A DNA stretch of 5,316 nucleotides from an uncultured Clostridia bacterium (GCA_944381295.1 CALWKP010000092.1:1-5316); one strand, 5' to 3'. Counted from the stretch's first letter, positions 1-5,275 are shown. The notes: generated by a model from the sequence alone, not told the origin. Made by a program: numbers and translations.

Positions 1-7
1 TCCTCCC
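1..7 (-). promoter_or_regulatory. Possible ribosome binding site of a minus-strand gene beyond the left edge
   Basis: Read on the minus strand, the last seven bases of the window are GGGAGGA, a purine-rich Shine-Dalgarno-like string at the usual position if a minus-strand ATG lies within about ten bases left of the window. No start codon is visible, so this is a suggestion only. It would explain why the 1-485 region looks regulatory. Confidence 0.25.
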
Positions 8-170
8 GTCGGATACGTTTTGCAGCTGCAAGTTTATGATAACACAAAAACCGGGAAATCCATTTTCTGTCTTGCGCTGTTTTATCAAGACGGCGGCATT
101 CTGTCACAAAGCTCGCTAAAACAGGAGTTCTTCCGCTTTTTTGCAAACACACGGCGAAGGGGGCTGCTGC

Positions 171-187
171 AAAACGAAAATGCAATT
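171..187 (+). repeat. Copy 1 of shared motif AAAACGAAAATGCAATT
   Basis: These 17 bases are identical to 4313-4329 in the permease leader, and the first 12 also occur on the minus strand in the leader of the esterase operon (within 4064-4077). The copy runs into the perfect palindrome TGCAATTGCA (181-190) and the interrupted palindrome TGCAAATTGCA (187-197). A protein-binding site is the simplest explanation. No promoter is recognisable next to this copy. Confidence 0.55.
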
Positions 188-221
188 GCAAATTGCACAA
201 AGGAATTCCCTATAACGAAAC

Positions 222-269
222 AATCCGGGACCTTTGCAAGCGTTTTTGCGCTCACAAAGGTTCCGGATT
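222..269. terminator. Long imperfect hairpin, candidate (bidirectional) terminator
   Basis: Bases 222-242 pair with 249-269 around a six-base loop (TTTTTG). The stem has 21 positions with two adjacent mismatches (237-238 against 253-254) and one G.T pair (229/262). On the plus strand it is followed by TTCTGCATTTTTT, a moderate T-rich tail. On the minus strand it is followed by the weaker GTTTCGTTAT. It lies 217 nt past the stop of the minus-strand operon, so it could end that transcript, but tail quality and the G.U pair fit a plus-strand RNA better. A protein-binding inverted repeat is an alternative. Confidence 0.45.
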
Positions 270-350
270 TTCTGCATTTTTTCTGCCGGGCTATTTTGCA
301 GCTGCCCCTTTTAAAATGATCACTCTTTTTTCATACTTTGTTTTGTGATA

Positions 351-366
351 AAAGGGATGCCCCTTT
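351..366 (-). terminator. Weak stem-loop AAAGGG-loop-CCCTTT
   Basis: Six base pairs with a four-base loop. On the minus strand the 3' arm is followed by TATCAC, so only a short T run is present. It lies about 120 nt downstream of the stop codon of the last gene of the minus operon and could contribute to 3'-end formation, but the stem is short and the tail is poor. Confidence 0.2.
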
Positions 367-485
367 CCTTGCAGGGAACAAATTCACGACCACCTTTTCC
401 TGTATGGAAGAAACTTCCGGCAGATTGCAAAATTGAGAATTCAGAAAGCTTCAAAATCGCTGTCTTGCTCATTGCCGGGCAGGAT

Positions 486-1658
486 TTATCCGAAATCCTT
501 TAAAGCTTCATACAGCCGCTCCAACGCAGACAGAAGTACTTTTTGCGGGACCGCTATAGCCATCCTCTCGAACCCTTCTCCATTTTCTCCAAACAGATAT
601 CCTTCGTCCAAAAAAAGATAATGCCTTTTCATCCGCGCTTCCAAATCTTCTTTTTTCAGTCCGGACTTTCGCAAATCAAGCCACATTAAATAGGTCCCCT
701 CCAAAGGCGTGACCGTCACCCAGGGAAGCTTCTCCGCTATATAATCTTTTACCAGCTTTTCATTTTGAGCAATTACGCGGATACAGGCATCCAGCCAATC
801 CGAGCCATTCCGGTATGCGCCGATGCACGCCCGGTATCCCAAAAAACTGGGCGCTCCATGACGGGAGCTTTCCATTTTATTCCGGATCTCTTCATTTTGC
901 AGGATCAGGTTGGAGGTCTCCAGGCCGGCAATGTTAAAGGATTTGCTGGGCGCTGTGCAAATTGCGCACTGTTCTGCCGCTTCAGGCGCTGCTTTGGAAA
1001 ATACAGTATGGTGATATCCTGGCATAACGAGGTCAAAATGTATCTCATCCGATATCACAAAAACGCCGTTTTGCAGACAGATCTCCGCGATTTCCTTCAG
1101 CTCTTCCTGGGTCCAGACCCGTCCTACCGGGTTATGCGGACTGCAGAGGATCAGGATCCCATTTTCCTTTTGAGCCGCCAATTGTCGGAACAGGTCAAAG
1201 TCGATCGAATACCGGCCATGCTCGTTTTTCAGGGGACATTCCACAGTATGGCACCCATTTCTCTTGCTGGAGGAATAAAACGGGTAATAAACCGGAGTCA
1301 TGATAATTACTCCGCAGCCTTCAAAGCCAATCGTATCAATGACCGTATCAATTGCGGTCACCACACCGTTAATCGGACAGATCCATTCCCGTTTCACCTC
1401 CCAGTCGTGCCGCTGCTTCATCCAGTGGATAACCGAATCATAATACTCATCATAGGCCCAGGAATACCCCGGCGTTTCATTCTGTGCCGCATACACCATC
1501 GCTTCCCGGACCGCAGGAGCAAGGGGAAACTCCATTTCCGCCGCAGACAGCGGTACAATGTCCGCTGGTACCTCCGGACATTCCCTCTTCATAAACCCCC
1601 ATTTGATGGAGCCCGACCCACTCCGGTCCGGGGAATAAGAAAAATCATAATTTGACAT
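486..1658 (-). CDS. MalY/PatB-family PLP-dependent cystathionine beta-lyase / aminotransferase
   Basis: A 390-residue fold-type I PLP enzyme, full length for the MalY/PatB branch of class I/II aminotransferases; cytoplasmic. Known members cleave C-S bonds of cystathionine or cysteine conjugates to a thiol, pyruvate and ammonia. Visible features: the N-terminal family signature DRSGSGSIKW (11-20), then PLSAAEMEFPLAPAV (36-50; the usual WADMDF core is here SAAEMEF); TPVYYPF (121-127); SPHNPVGRVW (173-182, Asn176 against PLP); SDEIHFDL (203-210, Asp204 for the pyridine nitrogen); TAPSKSFNIAGL (235-246, Lys239 the Schiff-base lysine); and Arg365 in FERMAIAVP as the likely carboxylate-binding arginine. 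The ATG has GGGAGGG at 1667-1673, eight bases upstream, partly overlapping the esterase B stop. It is the third gene of the esterase operon, 15 bp after esterase B. Its physiological substrate cannot be told from sequence, and a true aminotransferase role is possible. Confidence 0.9.
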   Translation of the reverse strand: MSNYDFSYSPDRSGSGSIKWGFMKRECPEVPADIVPLSAAEMEFPLAPAVREAMVYAAQNETPGYSWAYDEYYDSVIHWMKQRHDWEVKREWICPINGVVTAIDTVIDTIGFEGCGVIIMTPVYYPFYSSSKRNGCHTVECPLKNEHGRYSIDFDLFRQLAAQKENGILILCSPHNPVGRVWTQEELKEIAEICLQNGVFVISDEIHFDLVMPGYHHTVFSKAAPEAAEQCAICTAPSKSFNIAGLETSNLILQNEEIRNKMESSRHGAPSFLGYRACIGAYRNGSDWLDACIRVIAQNEKLVKDYIAEKLPWVTVTPLEGTYLMWLDLRKSGLKKEDLEARMKRHYLFLDEGYLFGENGEGFERMAIAVPQKVLLSALERLYEALKDFG

Positions 1659-1673
1659 GTGTATTTCCCTCCC

Positions 1674-2864
1674 TTATTTCTGGTAATCCCCGGGATTCCA
1701 TCGGAACAGCTTTTGCAGGAAGCGATATGCGCTGTGGCGCCAGGTATGCCATTCGTGGTAGGATTCCGGACAAATATAATATTCTGCATTTGCCCCGCGC
1801 TCGGCCAACTCGCGCACAGCGTCCGTCCTTTGGAAAATCGGCATTTCATACTCGCCCACCGAAAGGAACAAATATTTGATTCTGCGGTTAAATTCCTCAA
1901 TATCATCTATCATATAGGAATAGTCGCGCAGTTTCGATTTCAGGACAAATGTCCCGCTGAAGATCCCCACCGCAGAAAACACATCCGGGTGGTCAAACAC
2001 TGCAAGCTGTGCCTGGATGGAGCCCATGGACAATCCAGCGAGTGCTCGGTAATCTTTATCGTCTACGGTCCTGTATTTACGATCGATAAATGGAATACAG
2101 TCGCGGATGAGCATGTCGTCCAGAGCCCCCAACGCGTGATGGACTGTGTTTTCATTGAAGCAGTAGCCTGTGTTCATGACAATAATCATTTCACAGCACT
2201 TCTTTTCAGCCAGCAAATTGTCGGTAATGTTATTTATTTTCCCCTGCCAGACCCATCCGATCTCATCCTCGCCGCCGCCGTGCTGAAGATAAAGGACCGG
2301 GTACCTTTTTTCCAGGTCGGTTTCGTATCCGGGCGGCGTGTAAACATAGCAGATCCGCCAGCTTTTGGAAGCCTCAGAATAGAACCATTCCATCCGGACT
2401 GTGCCGCGGGGGACCTCCTGGTAAAGGTAAAAATTCTCCCCTTCCTTCGGCTTCTCAAAAAAATTCATCGGACTAAAAGAGCCATATCCAATAGGCGCGA
2501 GGGAATTCAACGCCTCCACGCCGTTGACAAAATACGTATGATAATGGAATCCCTCCGGGATACCGGGGATCACTGCCTGCCACCATCCTGGTTCGGTGTC
2601 AGCAACGGGCAGTAACGGGACCCTCTGCTCAGACATCCTCCCCCCGCAGCCTGCCACTTCGACAGATCTTGCACCCGGCGCGTAGAAATTGAATTCCACA
2701 TCGCCGTTCTCGAGGACGCGCACGCCGGGTTTGATCATAATATAATGTCCCCGGACTGTCCCGTCCTCATCGGCAAAAACATCGAAACGCCGGTTGACCG
2801 GGTCGAACATCAAGGGGTGCATTGTTAACGCTTGATTTTTGAGCAGTTCGCCATATGCCGACAT
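1674..2864 (-). CDS. Intracellular XynZ/Fae-type esterase (esterase B), early-set domain plus esterase D-like alpha/beta hydrolase
   Basis: A 396-residue esterase, probably acting on acyl or feruloyl esters of sugars; the substrate is unknown. Residues about 45-125 form an early-set/CBM48-like beta domain (PGVRVLENGDVEFNFYAPGA, then VPLL...WWQAVIPGIPEGFHYHTYFVNG). Residues about 165-390 are the esterase D (Pfam PF00756-like) hydrolase: YVYTPPGY, LYLQHGGGEDEIGW with the oxyanion-hole HG at 195-196, DNLLAE, the nucleophile elbow GLSMGS with Ser279, and the histidine motif YHEWHTW with His370. The acid position of the triad appears to be Glu340 (GEYE), where XynZ-type enzymes usually have Asp. 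There is no signal peptide or membrane segment, so it is cytoplasmic. The ATG directly follows the stop codon of esterase A (TAA then ATG), with AAGGAGG at 2874-2880 inside the end of the upstream gene, eight bases before the ATG, suggesting translational coupling. It is a clear paralogue of esterase A. Exact specificity (acetyl, feruloyl, other) is open. Confidence 0.88.
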   Translation of the reverse strand: MSAYGELLKNQALTMHPLMFDPVNRRFDVFADEDGTVRGHYIMIKPGVRVLENGDVEFNFYAPGARSVEVAGCGGRMSEQRVPLLPVADTEPGWWQAVIPGIPEGFHYHTYFVNGVEALNSLAPIGYGSFSPMNFFEKPKEGENFYLYQEVPRGTVRMEWFYSEASKSWRICYVYTPPGYETDLEKRYPVLYLQHGGGEDEIGWVWQGKINNITDNLLAEKKCCEMIIVMNTGYCFNENTVHHALGALDDMLIRDCIPFIDRKYRTVDDKDYRALAGLSMGSIQAQLAVFDHPDVFSAVGIFSGTFVLKSKLRDYSYMIDDIEEFNRRIKYLFLSVGEYEMPIFQRTDAVRELAERGANAEYYICPESYHEWHTWRHSAYRFLQKLFRWNPGDYQK

Positions 2865-4043
2865 TTATTTCCCCTCCTTAAAAACGACTTGAGCAAAATC
2901 ATGGAAGCAGCGCTTCCAAACATCCCACTCATGGAATCCCGGGCAGGAGAAAAACTTGTAGCGGATCCCTTTTTGATCGAGTTCCCGGCAGACCTGCCTG
3001 GTATTTTCACACCAGGATTCCTGCTCTCCCATGCCCAGATACAGCAGCCTGAAATTAGAGTTGACACGGTCAGCGTCCTCGAAAAAGGCGGAATAATCAT
3101 AATCTGCTCTTACCAAGGGAAGCCCCCCGCTGAACATGCCCAGAGAAGCATAGAGATCCCTGTGCTTCAGGGCTGCATAAAACGCCTGCGCAGACCCCAA
3201 TGACAGCCCGGCAACGGCCCGGCCGTCACGATTGGCCAAGGTACGGTATTTTGCGTCAATGAACGGGACGCAGTCTTCAGCCAGCTCCCGGTCAAAGTCG
3301 CCGGGCAGGAAAACAGGGGATTCCTCTCCCACGAAGCCGTATCCACAATTCATGACAACGAGCATTTCCTTGCAGTTCCCCTCTGCCAGAAGGTTATCCA
3401 AAATGAAATTGACCTTTGCATGCCAGACCCATCCTATTTCATTTTCGGTAGCTCCATGCTGCAAATAGACGACCGGGTACCGCTTATCAGAAGCGTCGTA
3501 TCCCGGCGGCGTATAGACATAGCAGCATTTCAATCGCCCGTTGACCGACGAACGATATAGTTCCATGCGCACATCCCCGTGCGGGACATCCTTTATGTAA
3601 TAAAAATCCGAGTGTTCATCCGGCTTTTCAAAGATATTGTTGGGTGCAAAGGTACCATAGCCGATCGGCGCCAGTTTATTCAGCAGCTGCACGCCATCCA
3701 CATAGTACTTGTGCAGATGAAATCCCGGCGGAATCCCAGGGACCACCGCACGCCAATACCCATCCTGCCCCTTGTGAAGCGCATGGCGTTCGGTCCCCAT
3801 GGCTCCGCCGATTCCCGCCACCTCGACAGTCTGGGCCTGCGGGGCATAGAAGCAAAACTCCACATCCCCATTCTCCAAAATGCGGACTCCCTTTTCTTCC
3901 GGAATATAATAGAGATAATCGATCCCCTGCTTTGAGGGATCATGGACAGGATCCGAGGATATCTTTTGATTGAGCGGTGCAAAGGACAAAAAATGCTCCT
4001 CACAAGCTTGATTCAATTCCCGATAGTTCCCCAATGATACCAT
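2865..4043 (-). CDS. Intracellular XynZ/Fae-type esterase (esterase A), first gene of the operon
   Basis: A 392-residue paralogue of esterase B with the same two-domain layout: an early-set/CBM48-like domain at about 50-125 (KGVRILENGDVEFCFYAP, then YWRAVVPGIPPGFHLHKYYVDG) and an esterase D-like hydrolase at about 165-388. Motifs: VVYLQHGATENEIGWVW (oxyanion HG at 196-197), DNLLAEGNCKEMLVVMN, nucleophile elbow GLSLGS with Ser281, candidate acid Glu342 in GEQE, and His371 in FHEWDVW. There is no signal peptide, so it should act on imported substrate in the cytoplasm. The start is uncertain: AAGGAG (4045-4050) is only one base from the ATG at 4043, but ten bases from a TTG at 4032-4034 (codon 4), so translation may begin there. 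An in-frame stop just upstream excludes a longer start. It is the first gene after the minus-strand promoter at 4087-4115. The product is described by family; the gene symbol is left blank because specificity is unknown. Confidence 0.88.
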   Translation of the reverse strand: MVSLGNYRELNQACEEHFLSFAPLNQKISSDPVHDPSKQGIDYLYYIPEEKGVRILENGDVEFCFYAPQAQTVEVAGIGGAMGTERHALHKGQDGYWRAVVPGIPPGFHLHKYYVDGVQLLNKLAPIGYGTFAPNNIFEKPDEHSDFYYIKDVPHGDVRMELYRSSVNGRLKCCYVYTPPGYDASDKRYPVVYLQHGATENEIGWVWHAKVNFILDNLLAEGNCKEMLVVMNCGYGFVGEESPVFLPGDFDRELAEDCVPFIDAKYRTLANRDGRAVAGLSLGSAQAFYAALKHRDLYASLGMFSGGLPLVRADYDYSAFFEDADRVNSNFRLLYLGMGEQESWCENTRQVCRELDQKGIRYKFFSCPGFHEWDVWKRCFHDFAQVVFKEGK

Positions 4044-4050
4044 ACTCCTT
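4032..4050 (-). promoter_or_regulatory. Ribosome binding site that questions the esterase A start
   Basis: On the minus strand AAAGGAG is followed by a single T and then ATG. One base is too short for normal initiation. The fourth codon is TTG, ten bases from AAGGAG, which is an acceptable spacing. Either the ATG uses a weaker, more upstream purine stretch, or the protein starts at TTG and is three residues shorter. Confidence 0.5.
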
Positions 4051-4063
4051 TCCGCAGAAGCAA

Positions 4064-4077
4064 CATTTTCGTTTTAG
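4064..4077 (-). repeat. Copy 2 of shared motif, CTAAAACGAAAATG, in the esterase leader
   Basis: On the minus strand CTAAAACGAAAATG is identical to plus-strand 4311-4324. If transcription starts about seven bases after the -10 hexamer (near 4080), the motif occupies about +4 to +17, a position where a bound repressor would block initiation or early elongation. It has the same orientation relative to transcription as the permease copy. Confidence 0.55.
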
Positions 4078-4086
4078 CACAAGTCA

Positions 4087-4115
4087 ATACTAGCAAATAT
4101 TTTTTATTTTGTCAA
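4087..4115 (-). promoter_or_regulatory. Sigma-A promoter of the esterase/MalY operon
   Basis: On the minus strand: -35 TTGACA (4110-4115), a 17-base spacer, and -10 TAGTAT (4087-4092) preceded by TGC, an extended -10 TGn element. The consensus -35, ideal spacing and extended -10 make this a strong promoter prediction. The start site would fall near 4080, giving a leader of about 37 nt before the ATG. Confidence 0.8.
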
Positions 4116-4129
4116 CGTATTTTATTAAA

Positions 4130-4168
4130 AATGCAATATCCACTTTAAACAATGCAATATCCACTTTA
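4130..4168. repeat. Two perfect 18-bp direct repeats, 21-bp period
   Basis: AATGCAATATCCACTTTA occurs at 4130-4147 and again at 4151-4168, separated by three bases. The 21-bp period is two helical turns, so both copies face the same side of the DNA, as in tandem half-sites of AraC-type or some response regulators. Relative to the predicted esterase start near 4080 the repeats span about -50 to -88, upstream of the -35 hexamer, a typical activator position. They lie more than 125 bp upstream of the permease start. Confidence 0.75.
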
Positions 4169-4249
4169 TTTTATAAGGGCTATATTTTTATATAAAAGCT
4201 AAAAAATTACTGTTTTTTTAGCAAAAAACGCTGATAAATTAAAAATATC

Positions 4250-4259
4250 CTAAATTTAG
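4250..4259. repeat. Palindrome CTAAATTTAG next to the permease -35 box
   Basis: This is a perfect 10-bp palindrome two bases upstream of the -35 hexamer. The same CTAAA/TTTAG words recur as an inverted repeat at 4302-4315 (TTTAG-N4-CTAAA) just downstream of the predicted start. It is short and in AT-rich DNA, so it may be chance. Confidence 0.3.
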
Positions 4260-4261
4260 TC

Positions 4262-4290
4262 TTGACCTTTTCGAATAATATGGTTATAAT
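4262..4290 (+). promoter_or_regulatory. Sigma-A promoter of the ABC transporter operon
   Basis: -35 TTGACC (4262-4267), a 17-base spacer and a perfect -10 TATAAT (4285-4290). Transcription would start near 4297, leaving a leader of about 78 nt that contains the shared 17-nt motif (4313-4329) before the ribosome binding site. Confidence 0.85.
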
Positions 4291-4312
4291 AACAAATATA
4301 ATTTAGCTTACT

Positions 4313-4329
4313 AAAACGAAAATGCAATT
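4313..4329 (+). repeat. Copy 3 of shared motif AAAACGAAAATGCAATT, in the permease leader
   Basis: Identical over 17 bases to 171-187. With two extra bases on the left (CT, 4311-4312) its first 14 bases equal the minus-strand copy at 4064-4077. It lies about 16-32 nt after the predicted start, in the same orientation relative to transcription as the esterase copy. This fits an operator or a conserved leader element. Confidence 0.6.
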
Positions 4330-4374
4330 CCAAAGTCTTGCAGCACACAAACAAAGTCGAAAGGGGTTTTCCAT

Positions 4375-5274
4375 ATGAGCAATTTCTTCAAGCGCATAGG
4401 CAATTTTTGGAACATGCCCAAGCATGCCGCCTATCTGTTCATCGCACCAGTCATGATCATCCTTTTCATTTTTGTCATCATTCCCCTGTTCAGTTCTTTT
4501 TTTATTTCCATGACCGACCTGAACCTTTTTTTGACGGATATCAACTGGGTTGGGTTTGACAATTTTGCAGAAGCGTTTCAGGACAGCCGTTTTATAAATT
4601 CCATTGTCATTTCCTTTGAGTTTGCCATTATGGCCGTCCCGCTCCGGATGGTTGTATCCTTGATTATCGCGCTCTTTTTGGCCCGTACCTGTTTCTTCAA
4701 CAAGGCGATGCGCACCATTTATTTTCTTCCGATCGTATGCTCCTCCACTGTTATCGGGATCATGTGGAAAATCATCCTGAATGGCTACGTAGGGCTGATC
4801 CCCTATTGGTTCACAAAAATAGGCTTGCCCCGCATCGATGTCTTTCACGATACTTCGCTTGCCTTGCCGGCAATTGGGTTCCTTTCCATCTGGGGAAGCT
4901 TCGGGATGACTGCGATCATCTTTCTGGCAGCTATCAAGGCTGTTCCCGCCGAATTGTATGAATCCGCCGAACTCGATGGCGCCGGAAAATTACGCCAGTT
5001 TTTCAGCATCACATTGCCTGATATCATGCCGACGTTTTGGTTTTTGCTCATTAGCAATGTCATCGCCTCCCTGCAGGTTTTCGATTTGATCTACGTGATC
5101 ACAGACGGTGGTCCGCAATATGCAACCGAAACAGCCGTAGCATATGTCTATTACGCTGCATTCACTCAAAGCGAGTTGGGGTACGCCTCCGCTATGGCAG
5201 AAATCCTCTTTATTATCATCATGATCATCACCGTGATCATGTATTCCATCATGCTCAGGCAGGAAAAAGATTGA
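4375..5274 (+). CDS. Carbohydrate ABC transporter permease, MalF/UgpA type (CUT1)
   Basis: A 299-residue integral membrane protein, normal length for a CUT1 permease, one of the two channel subunits of a binding-protein-dependent sugar importer. Hydrophobic segments are visible at about 18-46, 76-103, 113-133, 162-187, 219-240 and 270-294, giving the usual six helices. The ATPase-coupling EAA loop is clear: ESAELDGAG at 196-204 followed by the ITLP end of the motif at 212-215. The stretch VFDLIYVITDGGP (235-247) is also typical of the family. The ATG at 4375 is preceded by AAAGGGG (4360-4366) at eight bases. It is the first gene after the plus-strand promoter at 4262-4290, and another gene starts 18 bp after its stop. 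The sugar cannot be read from the permease; the divergent esterases suggest an acylated oligosaccharide or glycoside (inference). No binding protein or ATPase is in the window. Confidence 0.93.
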   Translation: MSNFFKRIGNFWNMPKHAAYLFIAPVMIILFIFVIIPLFSSFFISMTDLNLFLTDINWVGFDNFAEAFQDSRFINSIVISFEFAIMAVPLRMVVSLIIALFLARTCFFNKAMRTIYFLPIVCSSTVIGIMWKIILNGYVGLIPYWFTKIGLPRIDVFHDTSLALPAIGFLSIWGSFGMTAIIFLAAIKAVPAELYESAELDGAGKLRQFFSITLPDIMPTFWFLLISNVIASLQVFDLIYVITDGGPQYATETAVAYVYYAAFTQSELGYASAMAEILFIIIMIITVIMYSIMLRQEKD

Positions 5275-5275
5275 G

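Larger units (their letters stand above)
1..485. other. Non-coding region downstream of the MalY/PatB gene
   Basis: I see no convincing gene here. The only open frame of any size (plus strand, TTG at 20 to 319) has no ribosome binding site and no recognisable domain, and runs straight through a hairpin and repeats. The stretch contains a long imperfect inverted repeat (222-269), a smaller one (351-366), a 17-nt motif (171-187) also found at the divergent promoter region, a perfect palindrome TGCAATTGCA (181-190), a perfect palindrome TTGCAGCTGCAA (20-31), and a direct repeat TTTTGCAGCTGC (18-29 and 294-305). It probably combines the 3' end of the minus-strand esterase operon with the regulatory region of a neighbour to the left. 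Confidence 0.6.
4044..4374. promoter_or_regulatory. Divergent intergenic regulatory region between esterase operon and transporter operon
   Basis: This 331-bp AT-rich region separates the minus-strand esterase operon from the plus-strand permease operon. It contains one near-consensus promoter in each direction, two perfect 18-bp direct repeats, a 14-nt motif present once downstream of each predicted start, and small palindromes (TTTTATATAAAA at 4186-4197, CTAAATTTAG at 4250-4259, TTTAG-N4-CTAAA at 4302-4315). The arrangement suggests joint control of both operons. No open reading frame with a ribosome binding site is visible. Confidence 0.8.

Noticed and set aside
36..64. Minus-strand promoter for the left-hand neighbour (-10 TATCAT at 36-41)
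   Set aside because: No acceptable -35 hexamer is found 16-18 bases upstream (AATGGA at the 17-base position).
234..249. CcpA cre site TTGCAAGCGTTTTTGC
   Set aside because: The left half is perfect but the right half departs from the WTGNAARCGNWWWCAW consensus at two positions, and it lies inside a hairpin far from any recognised promoter.
20..319. Plus-strand open frame of 99 codons in the left intergenic region
   Set aside because: It starts at TTG with no ribosome binding site, has no recognisable domain, and is interrupted by palindromes and a long hairpin that explain the sequence better.
765..1655. Long plus-strand open frame of 296 codons
   Set aside because: It is antisense to the MalY/PatB gene, whose motifs are intact, and its translation shows no family features.
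1659..2615. Long plus-strand open frame of 318 codons
   Set aside because: It is antisense to esterase B. The open length comes from the codon usage of the real gene.
4186..4197. Palindrome TTTTATATAAAA as an operator
   Set aside because: It is a pure A/T palindrome in AT-rich DNA, which is expected by chance, and it has no special position relative to either promoter.
4291..4374. Riboswitch in the permease leader
   Set aside because: The leader is about 78 nt, with no clear stem structure, anti-terminator or terminator before the ribosome binding site; only the short shared motif stands out.
4303..4848. Minus-strand open frame of 181 codons overlapping the permease start
   Set aside because: It is antisense to the permease and extends into its leader; the protein is low-complexity charged sequence with no ribosome binding site that I can see.
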